A stretch of DNA of 64,000 nucleotides from CBDDBX01 sp965225955. GTDB taxonomy: Bacteria > Acidobacteriota > Aminicenantia > UBA2199. This document shows positions 36,134 to 44,897 of the stretch, piece by piece. Both the position numbers and the translations under genes were made by a program. Under the pieces are notes generated by a model that was not told the origin of the DNA, did no database searches, and saw only the letters and a list, made by a program, of their open reading frames with translations. How positions within the stretch are numbered: the stretch's first letter is position 1; every line of letters starts with the position of its first letter. The stretch is from the NCBI GenBank assembly GCA_965225955.1, contig CBDDBX010000016.1:50882-114881 (forward strand), read 5' to 3'.

Positions 36134-37573
36134 ATGAAAAAAACAGGACTTACAATTGGATTCAGCTTTCTTGCCGGAGCACTCTTTTTTGCTCTGACAT
36201 TTGGTTTTATTCATGATAGCGGTGATCAGGGACTGATTCTGTCACCTCCTGCGGCAAAAGCTCAGACAGGTAACTTTACAATGAGTTTTGCTCCTGTAGT
36301 AAAGAAGGTTAAACCTGCAGTAGTTCAGGTAATTTCTGAAATAAAGAGAGATAACAGGCATTATGGCAACAGTCTGTTTGACAGATTTTTTGGCATGCCT
36401 GACAGAAGAAGACGTGAAACAGATAAAGGTATGGGAACAGGATTCTTCATTTCAAAAAATGGCTATATCATTACCAATAACCATGTAGTACAGAATGCAG
36501 TTAAGGTAAGTATTAAAGATATTGACGACAAAGAGTTCTCAGCTAAAATTATAGGCACTGATGCTTCTTCAGATCTGGCACTTCTCAAAGTTGAGGGAGA
36601 TAATTTTCCTCATATAGAACTTGGTGATTCGGATACAATCGAAGTAGGAGAGTGGGTACTTGCAATAGGCAATCCTCTTGGACAGAACCTGAGTGTAACT
36701 TCCGGTATTATCTCAGCAAAAGGAAGGCATCTTGATGGTCTGTCTGACGTTACTGTACAAAACTTTATTCAGACAGATGCAGCAATAAACCGGGGTAATT
36801 CCGGTGGCCCTCTTGTGGATATGAACGGTAAAGCAATAGGTATTAACTCAGTAATACTATCAACCAGTGGAGGAAGTATTGGCATTGGTTTTGCAATTCC
36901 TGCAAATCTCGCCAGAAAGGTTATAAATGACCTCAAAAGTAAAGGCCGGGTTGTCAGAGCTTATCTTGGTATCAGCATCTCACCTATAGAGAATAATAAA
37001 GCTGCTCAGGATATGGAACTGCCAGAAAGTGGTCATCTTGTTATCAAAGTTGAGAAAGATTCTCCTGCTGAAAAAGCAGGTCTGAAAAGAGACGACCTTA
37101 TTGTTGGAATAAATGGAAAAAAGATAAAGAAAAATAAAGCTATGCAGTCAAGGATAATGCAACTTAGTCCCGGTGAAAAAGTACAGCTGAATATCTACAG
37201 AGATAAAAAAAGAATGGATATTACAATTGTTACAGAAGAACGTCCGGGTTCAGGTACAATGCCCGGTGAAAAGAGCGGGAGCAGAGATGCTGATTTTGGC
37301 ATGGTTCTCAGGAATAATTCAAGATCTCTTGCAAGAAAGATGGAACTTACAACTGCTGCAGGCATAGTAATAACTGAAATCGCGAGAGGAGGAGTTGCTT
37401 ACAACAGCGGGCTGAAACCTGGTGATGTTATCTATGGTATTAACAATAGTGAAGTAAATAATATTGAAGAATTCAAAGATATAATAAAAAGTAGAAGACC
37501 TGGCACCATAATCAGAATGTATATAAACAGGTTTGGTGATGACTACTACGTGAAATTCAGATTACCAGAATGA
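36134..37573 (+). CDS. htrA: HtrA/DegP-type periplasmic serine protease
   Basis: 479 residues: N-terminal signal or anchor (5-27), trypsin-like domain with His117 (TNNHVV), Asp147 (SSDLALLKV) and Ser223 (GNSGGPLV), and two PDZ domains (about 265-355 and 385-475, 'GHLVIKVEKDSPAEKAGLKRDDLIVGIN' and 'GVAYNSGLKPGDVIYGINNSEV'). It degrades misfolded envelope proteins. A GGAGG site precedes the ATG. Its stop overlaps the start of the DapF-like gene by 4 bp (ATGA). Confidence 0.96.
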   Translation: MKKTGLTIGFSFLAGALFFALTFGFIHDSGDQGLILSPPAAKAQTGNFTMSFAPVVKKVKPAVVQVISEIKRDNRHYGNSLFDRFFGMPDRRRRETDKGMGTGFFISKNGYIITNNHVVQNAVKVSIKDIDDKEFSAKIIGTDASSDLALLKVEGDNFPHIELGDSDTIEVGEWVLAIGNPLGQNLSVTSGIISAKGRHLDGLSDVTVQNFIQTDAAINRGNSGGPLVDMNGKAIGINSVILSTSGGSIGIGFAIPANLARKVINDLKSKGRVVRAYLGISISPIENNKAAQDMELPESGHLVIKVEKDSPAEKAGLKRDDLIVGINGKKIKKNKAMQSRIMQLSPGEKVQLNIYRDKKRMDITIVTEERPGSGTMPGEKSGSRDADFGMVLRNNSRSLARKMELTTAAGIVITEIARGGVAYNSGLKPGDVIYGINNSEVNNIEEFKDIIKSRRPGTIIRMYINRFGDDYYVKFRLPE

Positions 37574-38391
37574 TTTTTTATAAAACTGTAGCAGCAGGTA
37601 ACGACTTTCTGCATATGAAGTACTGTGGACAGGAGCCGGACTTTGATCCGGCTCTTAAAGCAGTTGAGTTGTGTGAACGTAATGACGGAGCAGGTGCAGA
37701 TGGAACTGTTTTCTATTCTGAAACCGGAACAGGGCAGTATAAATTCAGGATTTTTAACAAAGATGGAGGAGAAGCTGAACTTTCAGGTAATGGAATGGGA
37801 GGGTGTGCTGCTGTAATATTCAGTAACACCGATCTTAAATCCCTTGTATTTGATACAAAAGCCGGAAGAAAAAAAATTTCTCTGACAAAACAGGAAAAGA
37901 ACCTCTACATTCTATCAGTTGAAATAGGTGAGCCGGTTTTTGATGACATATCCCTGTTTCCTTTTATAAAAGAGAATCCAACTCCGGAACTATTCGGTTA
38001 TAAATTACATCCTGTATCTGTCGGAAATCCCCATGTTGTAATAATACCTGAACAGATTGTTTCAGAAGAAGATCTTATGAAAACCGGCAAACTGATTGAG
38101 AAGCATGAACTTTTTCCTTATGGAACAAATGTGGAGTTTGTACTACCTTCATCCAGATTTGCAGATAACTGCGCTGAAGTTTTTTTTTATGAGAGAGGTG
38201 CAGGCTATACCATATCATCATCTACCGGTAGTTCAGCTGTATACGCTGTGCTTCAGAAGCTAAAACATCTTGATAATTCTGATGAGCTTACTATTTCCAC
38301 ACCAAAAGGACCAGTTATTGTATCAGGGAATCGTAAGATCTATATTGAAAACAGAGTCAAATTAGTATATAAAGGAATTTGCTTATCATGA
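37570..38391 (+). CDS. DapF-like protein lacking both catalytic cysteines
   Basis: 273 residues, the usual length for diaminopimelate epimerase, with AAGNDF near 8-13, 'FNKDGGEAELSGNGMGG' at 62-78 and 'VSVGNPHVVII' near 149-159. In true DapF the residue before GNG and the one in the TLACGTG loop are the two catalytic Cys. Here they are Ser72 and Ser217 (TISSSTG), and the conserved Gly after the second Cys is Ser218. A racemase using a Cys pair is therefore unlikely. It may bind a diaminopimelate-like ligand or catalyse something else. Flanked and overlapped by htrA and the lectin-like gene. Confidence 0.85.
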   Translation: MIFYKTVAAGNDFLHMKYCGQEPDFDPALKAVELCERNDGAGADGTVFYSETGTGQYKFRIFNKDGGEAELSGNGMGGCAAVIFSNTDLKSLVFDTKAGRKKISLTKQEKNLYILSVEIGEPVFDDISLFPFIKENPTPELFGYKLHPVSVGNPHVVIIPEQIVSEEDLMKTGKLIEKHELFPYGTNVEFVLPSSRFADNCAEVFFYERGAGYTISSSTGSSAVYAVLQKLKHLDNSDELTISTPKGPVIVSGNRKIYIENRVKLVYKGICLS

Positions 38392-39029
38392 AAAAAAGAG
38401 TTTTAAGTTTAATATTTATATTTTTTATGTTGACGTTAAGTCAGTATGCAGATTTCCTCTGGACTGTTGATGGGAAGAAGTATGAAGGTAAAATGGTAGC
38501 TTTCAGATACAATATGATCCACTTCAACATATACAAATTCGGGAAATATCATTCCCAGAAAAGATTTCCCATTTATCAGGTATGGAAAGTTAAATTCAAC
38601 AATCCTAAAGAAGATGCTTTTGAATCATCTTATGAAACAGAGCAGAACTATAAAAAATTCAGACGCGGTAAAAGGTCCCGTAAATATGTTCTGAGTGGCA
38701 ACAAAAACTGGCTTGATACAGGCATAAAGATAAGAATCGGCCAGGAAATAATGTTCTCGGTTAATGGAACTATCTATATTCACGGCGATCAGAATAAGAA
38801 GATCTTTCAGAATGGAGAAGAAGGCCTGAAACACGATATCAGAAAACCTATGCCCGGGCATCCCAGTGGAGCTCTTATTGCAAAAATTGGTCGTAAAGGC
38901 AAAGCTTTCTACGTCGGTAGTGACAGAGCGCCATTCAGAGTTGCACAGAAAGGTAATCTTTTTATTGGCATAAACGACGTCAATTTCTCAGATAATGGCG
39001 GTCAGTTCCAGATAACAATATACTTCTAA
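38388..39029 (+). CDS. Exported protein with LecA/PA-IL-like lectin domain
   Basis: 213 residues from the ATG at 38388, which overlaps the DapF-like stop by 4 bp. Signal peptide (1-20, MKKRVLSLIFIFFMLTLSQ), a 70-residue basic region, then a C-terminal domain like the PA-IL galactophilic lectin fold: 'PSGALIAKIGRKGKAFYVGSDR' and 'GNLFIGINDVNFSDNGGQFQITI', matching the calcium-site Asn/Asp-rich end of LecA-type domains. Probably a periplasmic or surface carbohydrate-binding protein. Convergent with truB, overlapping its end by 4 bp. Confidence 0.75.
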   Translation: MKKRVLSLIFIFFMLTLSQYADFLWTVDGKKYEGKMVAFRYNMIHFNIYKFGKYHSQKRFPIYQVWKVKFNNPKEDAFESSYETEQNYKKFRRGKRSRKYVLSGNKNWLDTGIKIRIGQEIMFSVNGTIYIHGDQNKKIFQNGEEGLKHDIRKPMPGHPSGALIAKIGRKGKAFYVGSDRAPFRVAQKGNLFIGINDVNFSDNGGQFQITIYF

Positions 39030-39928
39030 TCAGGCTTGATAACCAGATAGGGGTGATAAGCCCCGGTTATAAGATCTTTACGGGCGAAAGCCAGAAGCGT
39101 CTCATTCTCATCAAGGAGACGGAAGATATCTTTTGCTGAATCACAGTTGGTTTCTCTGATAACATCCCGACCGGCAATTTCCATTCCATTCATAATTCTC
39201 GCAACTCCGCTTTCGGTTGTTACTATCCCCGGATAATCTGTAAGTAACCTGTCAATTGGCACAACAGCTTTCTCAAGTTCTTCACGACTCATAGATTCAA
39301 GATCACTAAGTTTATATGCCTTATCAATAGTAAATTCCCCTGATGCGGTTCTGTTAAGCTCTTTAAGATGTGCTCCGACACCTGCTTTCTGACCCATATC
39401 GTGGGCAATAGATCTGATATAAGTTCCTGAAGAGCAACCTATCCTGAACCATAGAGTATCGCCACTTCTTACTTCTGTTTCAAAACTGTTTACAGTTACT
39501 TTTGAGGGCTTAATTTCTACATCTACATTTTCTCTGGCATACTTATAAAGAGGTTTACCATCCTTCTTTTTGGCAGAATACTTCGGAGGGTACTGAAGAA
39601 TCTCCCCAATCAGCCCTTCTTTGAGTGAAGGAATATCCATACTTGTCAGGTCAACCTCTACAGAGTCAGATACAGCTTCACCTTCAGCATCATAAGTATC
39701 CGTTGCAAACCCAAAGTGTATCAGGCCGGTATAATACTTACTGCTTTTTATATAGAAATCAAAAAATCTTGTTGCCTTACCAAGAGCAACAAGCAGTACT
39801 CCTTCAGCCATAGGATCCAGCGTTCCGAAATGCCCTGCTTTTTTGATCTTAAATAGTCTTTTTACTTTACTCACAGCTGTCTGTGAAGTTATACCTTTAT
39901 GTTTATTAATTACTATTAATCCGTTCAT
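39026..39928 (-). CDS. truB: tRNA pseudouridine(55) synthase
   Basis: 300 residues. 'GLIVINKHKGITSQTAV' at the N-terminus, 'HFGTLDPMAEGVLLVALGKATR' near 33-54 with the catalytic Asp38, and 'GTYIRSIAHDMG' near 167-178. It makes pseudouridine 55 in the T loop of tRNAs. A GAGGA site precedes the ATG. Last gene of the nusA-infB-rbfA-nrnA-truB operon, a widely conserved order. Confidence 0.96.
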   Translation of the reverse strand: MNGLIVINKHKGITSQTAVSKVKRLFKIKKAGHFGTLDPMAEGVLLVALGKATRFFDFYIKSSKYYTGLIHFGFATDTYDAEGEAVSDSVEVDLTSMDIPSLKEGLIGEILQYPPKYSAKKKDGKPLYKYARENVDVEIKPSKVTVNSFETEVRSGDTLWFRIGCSSGTYIRSIAHDMGQKAGVGAHLKELNRTASGEFTIDKAYKLSDLESMSREELEKAVVPIDRLLTDYPGIVTTESGVARIMNGMEIAGRDVIRETNCDSAKDIFRLLDENETLLAFARKDLITGAYHPYLVIKPD

Positions 39929-39935
39929 AATATCC

Positions 39936-40916
39936 TCAGTAGAGTTCGTCTATTATTTTAAGTATCTCAATCTTACACTCTTCAAAAGATCCTTCACAGA
40001 AAAAACCAGCTGCATGATCATGGCCTCCGCCACCAAATCTGCCGGCAATCTTCTGAGCACTATAGTTCTCTTTGGATCTTATTGAAACACGAAACATATT
40101 TTCTTTTGCTTCTTTAAAGAAGAGAGTGATTTTAACACCATCTATTGATCTTGGAATAAATATTATATCTTCTACATCAAAACCGGAAATATCAGTTGTC
40201 GCATCAAAATCCCTCTCATACCTTATAAGAACAACTCTGTTATCTTTATGCAATTCCATAGTATTAAGAATTTTTCTCATCAGAAGAATCTTTTCAACAG
40301 GGTTGGAATTAAAAAGCAGGTCTGTTACTTCCCATGGTTCAAAGCCACCTCTTTTAACAAGCTCTGAAGCAATTTTCAGAGTCTTACCTGTGGTATTGGA
40401 AAATTTCATTGAGCCGGTATCTGAAGAGATTGCAGCATAGAGGTTAAAACAGATATCTCTGGTAAACTCTATACCTAAAGCATTACCCAACTCAAAAATA
40501 AGCTCAGCAACAGCTGCTGCATCCGGATCTATCCAGTTGACATCCGCATCCTGCCTGCTGGTTATGTGATGATCTATATTTATTCTGAAATATTTTTCTA
40601 TCCCTTTATGCCCGGTTCTGACAACAGATGAACCTTCAACTCCTATAATAAGATCCAGCTCCTCATCTGCCACCTGTTTCTGCTCAAGCATTTCTATTCC
40701 AGGTAATCTCATAAGAGGATGTGGAACAGGGTCAGGGTTTCTGAAAATTACCGATTTACCCAATTGCCTGAGCATCATACAGAGTGCCAGCCCACTACCT
40801 ATACAGTCTGCATCAGGTCTCAGATGCGAAAGTACAGCTATTTTTTCAGCACAAAGAATTCTGGATGCTATCAGCTCACAGGTGTGCTCACCCGTTTCAG
40901 ATAAACCGGATCTCAT
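39936..40916 (-). CDS. nrnA: DHH-family phosphoesterase (NrnA-like oligoribonuclease/pAp phosphatase)
   Basis: 326 residues. DHH-type motifs: 'LSHLRPDADCIGSGLAL' near 34-50 (HxxPDxD), 'NIDHHIT' near 110 (DHH) and the DHHA1 C-terminal 'FGGGGHDHAAGF' near 290-301. Degrades nanoRNA and/or dephosphorylates pAp in the cytoplasm, using Mn2+. Between rbfA (15 bp) and truB (7 bp), which is its common place in bacterial translation operons. Confidence 0.92.
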   Translation of the reverse strand: MRSGLSETGEHTCELIASRILCAEKIAVLSHLRPDADCIGSGLALCMMLRQLGKSVIFRNPDPVPHPLMRLPGIEMLEQKQVADEELDLIIGVEGSSVVRTGHKGIEKYFRINIDHHITSRQDADVNWIDPDAAAVAELIFELGNALGIEFTRDICFNLYAAISSDTGSMKFSNTTGKTLKIASELVKRGGFEPWEVTDLLFNSNPVEKILLMRKILNTMELHKDNRVVLIRYERDFDATTDISGFDVEDIIFIPRSIDGVKITLFFKEAKENMFRVSIRSKENYSAQKIAGRFGGGGHDHAAGFFCEGSFEECKIEILKIIDELY

Positions 40917-40931
40917 TCTAATTTCTCTTAG

Positions 40932-41219
40932 TTATTTCTCAGTATCGTCAACAAACTTAAGTTCAGGAATTCTTTTAAGATGTACTGCAGCAGCAAGTCT
41001 TCTTCTTATAAATCCTGAAGCTTTTTTAAGTGCTTTAACAGCTTCCGCATGTTCACCGGTAAGAGATCTCACTCTTACCCATGTCTTCTGCAAATCAGGC
41101 GACACAGAGACTTCTGTAATCGCCACACTCTTAATCAAAGGATTTTCTATATCGTTGAGCAGTATATTATACAGACTCTGCCTTATAGTACTAGCTACTC
41201 TCTCTGTTCTGACAGACAT
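40932..41219 (-). CDS. rbfA: Ribosome-binding factor A
   Basis: 95 residues from the ATG at 41219; a TTG two codons earlier is possible. 'RTERVASTIRQSLYNILLND' is the typical first helix and 'VSVSPDLQKTWVRVRSL' the KH-type strand. Length is short for the family (about 115). Matures the 30S subunit. Twelve bases follow the infB stop codon; the ribosome site is weak, so coupling to infB is likely. Confidence 0.9.
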   Translation of the reverse strand: MSVRTERVASTIRQSLYNILLNDIENPLIKSVAITEVSVSPDLQKTWVRVRSLTGEHAEAVKALKKASGFIRRRLAAAVHLKRIPELKFVDDTEK

Positions 41220-41231
41220 CTGCAAAACTCA

Positions 41232-43688
41232 CTACTTCTTTTCTACAAGCTCGTAAGATTCCAGGATATCTCCGATTTCAATTGAGTTGAAGTTTTTAAT
41301 CTTAATACCGCATTCAGTACCGGCTTTAACTTCAGAAACCTGATCTTTAATTCTTCTAAGGGTATCAAGCTCACCTTCGAATACAAAGTCAGTTCCACGT
41401 AATACTTTAAGGCGTGACTTATTAGTTACTTTACCTTCTCTCACGATACAGCCGGCAACTACACCAAGTTTTGAAATCTTGAATTTCTGCAGAACTTCAA
41501 TCTTACCGATCTTCTCTTCAATGTATTCGGGCTCAATCTTACCGGCAATAGCATTCTGTATATCTTCAGCAAGATGGTAGATTACATTGTAAAGTTTTAT
41601 CTCTATTGAATCTCTCTTGGCAAGAGCCAGAATTTTCTGGGGAGCTTTTACATTAAAACCCAGAATAATTGCATTTGAAGTGGTCGCCAGCATAATATCA
41701 CTTTCAGTAATATTACCTATTCCTTTATGTATAATATTTATCTTAACTTTCTCAACTTCCTGCTTCATAATTACGCTTTCAAGCACTTCGCAGGAACCGA
41801 AATTATCTGCTTTAAGAATAATCGGGAATTCAACAGAGCTGCTCTCCTCCATTCTGGAGAAAAGGTTCTGCAGACTCATCTTCTTTTCAGCATTTATCTC
41901 TTCACTCTTCTCTGATTTCTCTCTCAGTACCCTTATTGAGGTAACCTTTCTGGCTTTATCCTGACTTTTCAGAATCTGGAATCTATCACCTGATTCAGGA
42001 ACAGATTCGAAGCCCATAATTTCTATAGGAATTGGACTTTCTGCATTCTTAAGTTTCTTACCTGCATCATCAAAGATAGCTTTGATTTTACCTGATGAAT
42101 TACCGCAAATGAAGAAATCTCCTCTCTTTACGGAACCATCCTGAAGAAGAATTGTTGCTACAGGCCCAAGATTAGGATCAAGTCTTGATTCAATAACTGT
42201 ACCTCTTGCAGGTACTTTCTTATAATGCTTAAGCTCCTGCATTTCAGCAATCAAACCGATCATTTCCAGAAGAGCGTCTATGTTTTTACCATGTTTAGCA
42301 GAAAGCTCTACAGATACAGTATCTCCGCCCCAGTCTTCTACAAGTACATCATAGCGACTCAGTTCCTGCTTAACTCTGTTAGCATCTGCCCCATCAAGGT
42401 CAATCTTATTGATCGCAACAATCATTGGAACACCAGCTGCTTTTGCATGGTTAATAGCTTCAATAGTCTGAGGTTTTACACCATCGTTAGCTGCAACGAT
42501 GAGAATAACAATATCTGTTACTCTTGCACCTCTTGCACGAAGATTTGTAAAAGCTTCATGACCAGGAGTATCGATAAAGATCACATCTCCATTACCTGTA
42601 CCTACTTTATAAGCACCAATGGACTGTGTAATACCACCAGCTTCTTTATCAGCAACTTTTGTTTTTCTTATTGTATCAAGCAGAGTTGTTTTCCCATGGT
42701 CAACATGTCCCATAACGGTTACAACCGGAGCTTTGGAACTCTTTACTGAAGAGTTGTTCTCAATAAAAGTATTGAAGAGATAATCTTCAAAAGAGGTAAC
42801 ATCTACTGCAACTTCAAAATGTTCGCAGATTTTTTCAACATCTTTCAGATCAAGCACTTCATTTGCATGACAGTGAATATTAAGCTCATTCAGAGTATAT
42901 TCAAAAAGTTTCATTTTGAGATTAAGAGCATCAGAGAGCTCTTTTGCTGTAATAATATCTGGAATCTGAATCATTTCCGGTAGTTTCACTTCGTCAAAAC
43001 TTGGCTTATTTGGAACATTAACTTTTGGAGTTCCGCCTCTTTTATTCTGCCCTTTTTTATTAAACTTATTGTTTCCGGGATGCTGCCTGTTATTGTACCC
43101 ACCCTTTTTATTATGATGGGGACGTGGAGCCTGAGGTCTTTCTTCTCTCTGGGGTGCAGGAGCTGCTTTTTTAACTTCAGGTTTTACCTCTTTTTTGACT
43201 TCCCTGGGAGGTGCTGCCTTCTTAACCTCTTTTGGAGTCGGTGCAGCAGCTTTGGGTTCTTCTTTTTTAACAGGAGATTTTTCAGGTTTCTTCTCAGGAG
43301 CAGGTGCCGCAGGAGCTGCTTTTTTAACTTCAGGTTTTACTTCTTTTTTAACTTCCTCTTTAGCTACTGGTTTAACTTCAGTTACTTTAACTGGTTCAGG
43401 CTTAGCTTCAGCAGCTTTAGGAGCCGGAGCGGCAGCTTTAGGTTCTTCTGCTTTCTTTACAGGAGCCTTTTCCACTTTCTTCTGCTTATCTGCCTTTTTC
43501 ATTTCAGCAGTGAGTTTTTTATGCTGCTCAGTATCTCTTGAGAATTCCCTCAGAAGTTCAAGTTGCTCAATTGAGATTGTAGAAGAGTGGGATTTTACCG
43601 GGAGATTTTTCTTTGAAAGAAAAAACATCGCCAGTTTATTAGTGATTTTAAATTGTTTAGTTGCTTCGTGCAGCTTTATATTAGGCAT
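41232..43688 (-). CDS. infB: Translation initiation factor IF-2
   Basis: 818 residues. N-terminal IF2-N-like piece (1-30), then a Lys/Glu/Ala/Pro-rich disordered stretch (about 60-215) of repeated 'KKAAPAP' and 'VKKEVKPE' units, then a second IF2-N domain ('PDIITAKELSDALN', near 246) and the GTPase: G1 'GHVDHGKTTLLD' near 326, G3 'DTPGHEAF' near 375, G4 'NKIDLDG' near 428. Domains II, III and IV follow. It places initiator tRNA on the ribosome. Eleven bases from nusA with a strong GGAGGAG site. Confidence 0.97.
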   Translation of the reverse strand: MPNIKLHEATKQFKITNKLAMFFLSKKNLPVKSHSSTISIEQLELLREFSRDTEQHKKLTAEMKKADKQKKVEKAPVKKAEEPKAAAPAPKAAEAKPEPVKVTEVKPVAKEEVKKEVKPEVKKAAPAAPAPEKKPEKSPVKKEEPKAAAPTPKEVKKAAPPREVKKEVKPEVKKAAPAPQREERPQAPRPHHNKKGGYNNRQHPGNNKFNKKGQNKRGGTPKVNVPNKPSFDEVKLPEMIQIPDIITAKELSDALNLKMKLFEYTLNELNIHCHANEVLDLKDVEKICEHFEVAVDVTSFEDYLFNTFIENNSSVKSSKAPVVTVMGHVDHGKTTLLDTIRKTKVADKEAGGITQSIGAYKVGTGNGDVIFIDTPGHEAFTNLRARGARVTDIVILIVAANDGVKPQTIEAINHAKAAGVPMIVAINKIDLDGADANRVKQELSRYDVLVEDWGGDTVSVELSAKHGKNIDALLEMIGLIAEMQELKHYKKVPARGTVIESRLDPNLGPVATILLQDGSVKRGDFFICGNSSGKIKAIFDDAGKKLKNAESPIPIEIMGFESVPESGDRFQILKSQDKARKVTSIRVLREKSEKSEEINAEKKMSLQNLFSRMEESSSVEFPIILKADNFGSCEVLESVIMKQEVEKVKINIIHKGIGNITESDIMLATTSNAIILGFNVKAPQKILALAKRDSIEIKLYNVIYHLAEDIQNAIAGKIEPEYIEEKIGKIEVLQKFKISKLGVVAGCIVREGKVTNKSRLKVLRGTDFVFEGELDTLRRIKDQVSEVKAGTECGIKIKNFNSIEIGDILESYELVEKK

Positions 43689-43699
43689 ATGGGCTCCTC

Positions 43700-44767
43700 C
43701 TAGAGTTTCTTCTGAATTGAACCTGTTCCGATTCCCATTCTGTTGGTAAGCTGGATATTCCAGCCAGTCAGTTTGGAAGCCAGCTTGATATTGATGCCTT
43801 TCTTGCCAATTGCAGCAGATAAAGATTCATCGGATACAGTTACTTCAGCTTTTCTGTTTTCTTCATCGATTATTTTGACTTTTATAACGGTTGCCGGAGT
43901 CAGGGCAGAAGCAATAAAGCGTTCCGGCGAATCGCTCCATGCAATAACATCTACTCTCTCACCTCTAAGCTCTTTTGTAATTGCAAGAACTCTGTTGCCA
44001 TTCATACCAACAATGGCACCAACTGGGTCAACAGTCTTATCTGAGGAGTACACAGCTACTTTGGATTTCACACCGGGCTCTCTAGAGATCCCCTGAACTA
44101 CTACTGTTCCATCTGAAACTTCAGGAACCTCTTTCTTAATGAGTTCTTTTACAAAATCGTTCATATACCTTGTACCGAGAATGAGAGGACCTTTGCCTTC
44201 CTGAAAGACTCTCTTTATCAGAAAGCGGATAATATCACCCCGCTGGAACTGGTCTTTAGGAGACAGATCTCTTGGATGCAGAATGGCTTCTCCCACATCC
44301 AGCCCGACAATTATATTTCCATTATCATTTCTTCTTACTTCTCCAGCAAGAACACGTCCTACCAGAGGTGTATATTTATCATAAATTTTCTCCTGCTCAG
44401 CTTTGACCACTTTATGCATTATAATGTGTTTCGCTGTCTGAGCAGCAATTCTTCCCAGTGTTTCACCAGGTAGAAAAATCTTTATTTCATCCCCTTCTTT
44501 AGCTTTTGAATCGTGTTTCAGAGCCTCCTTCCAGTCAATTTCACTGGCAGGATTTTCAACTTCCTTAACAACAAGTTTAGTTGTGTAGACCTGTATACGG
44601 CCGACTTTTTTGTCAATTTCAACCTTAACATAATCGCTGTCTTCCTGCTCAAAATATTTTTTCGATACAGTAAGCAGGGCTTCCTCAATAGCAGAATAGA
44701 AAATTTCCGGTGAAATTCCACGCTCTCTGCTCAGTTGTGCAATACTCTTCAACAATTCATCAGCCAT
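43700..44767 (-). CDS. nusA: Transcription termination/antitermination factor NusA
   Basis: 355 residues from the ATG at 44767 (MADELLK...), preferred over an in-frame upstream start because GAGGA precedes it and the upstream one lies in the promoter. N-terminal RNA polymerase-binding domain, S1 domain ('VGRVLAGEVRRNDNGNIIVGL', near 130-150) and two KH domains ('PVGAIVGMNGNRVLAITKEL' near 245 and 'AAIGKKGINIKLASKLTGW' near 320). No C-terminal acidic repeats, as in most non-enteric bacteria. First gene of the operon; rimP is not upstream as it often is. Confidence 0.95.
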   Translation of the reverse strand: MADELLKSIAQLSRERGISPEIFYSAIEEALLTVSKKYFEQEDSDYVKVEIDKKVGRIQVYTTKLVVKEVENPASEIDWKEALKHDSKAKEGDEIKIFLPGETLGRIAAQTAKHIIMHKVVKAEQEKIYDKYTPLVGRVLAGEVRRNDNGNIIVGLDVGEAILHPRDLSPKDQFQRGDIIRFLIKRVFQEGKGPLILGTRYMNDFVKELIKKEVPEVSDGTVVVQGISREPGVKSKVAVYSSDKTVDPVGAIVGMNGNRVLAITKELRGERVDVIAWSDSPERFIASALTPATVIKVKIIDEENRKAEVTVSDESLSAAIGKKGINIKLASKLTGWNIQLTNRMGIGTGSIQKKL

Positions 44768-44798
44768 TATACTATCCTCTATTTTATATATAGAGCGT

Positions 44799-44827
44799 AT
44801 TATAATGAAATGTGCTTTAAAAAGCAA
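44799..44827 (-). promoter_or_regulatory. Promoter of the nusA-infB-rbfA-nrnA-truB operon
   Basis: On the minus strand, TTGCTT (44827-44822), 17-bp spacer, perfect TATAAT (44804-44799), 31 bp before the nusA ATG. Confidence 0.65.
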
Positions 44828-44839
44828 GTTACACCGGAC

Positions 44840-44868
44840 TTGACGCCCTCATATTACTGCTTTGTAAT
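44840..44868 (+). promoter_or_regulatory. Promoter of the lptFG fusion gene
   Basis: TTGACG at 44840-44845, 17-bp spacer, TGTAAT at 44863-44868, about 29 bp before the ATG. It is divergent from the nusA promoter, the two -35 boxes being 12 bp apart. Confidence 0.55.
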
Positions 44869-44897
44869 GATGCAGGTTCATATGGTATCATTTACAC

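Noticed and set aside
42225..42749. Rightward 174-codon frame inside infB
   Set aside because: Antisense of the IF-2 GTPase domain; composition is arbitrary.
43080..43749. Long overlapping rightward frames opposite infB
   Set aside because: They are the antisense of the Lys/Glu/Ala/Pro repeats of IF-2, giving Phe/Leu/Ser-rich or Gly/Ala/Ser-rich strings; no start signals.
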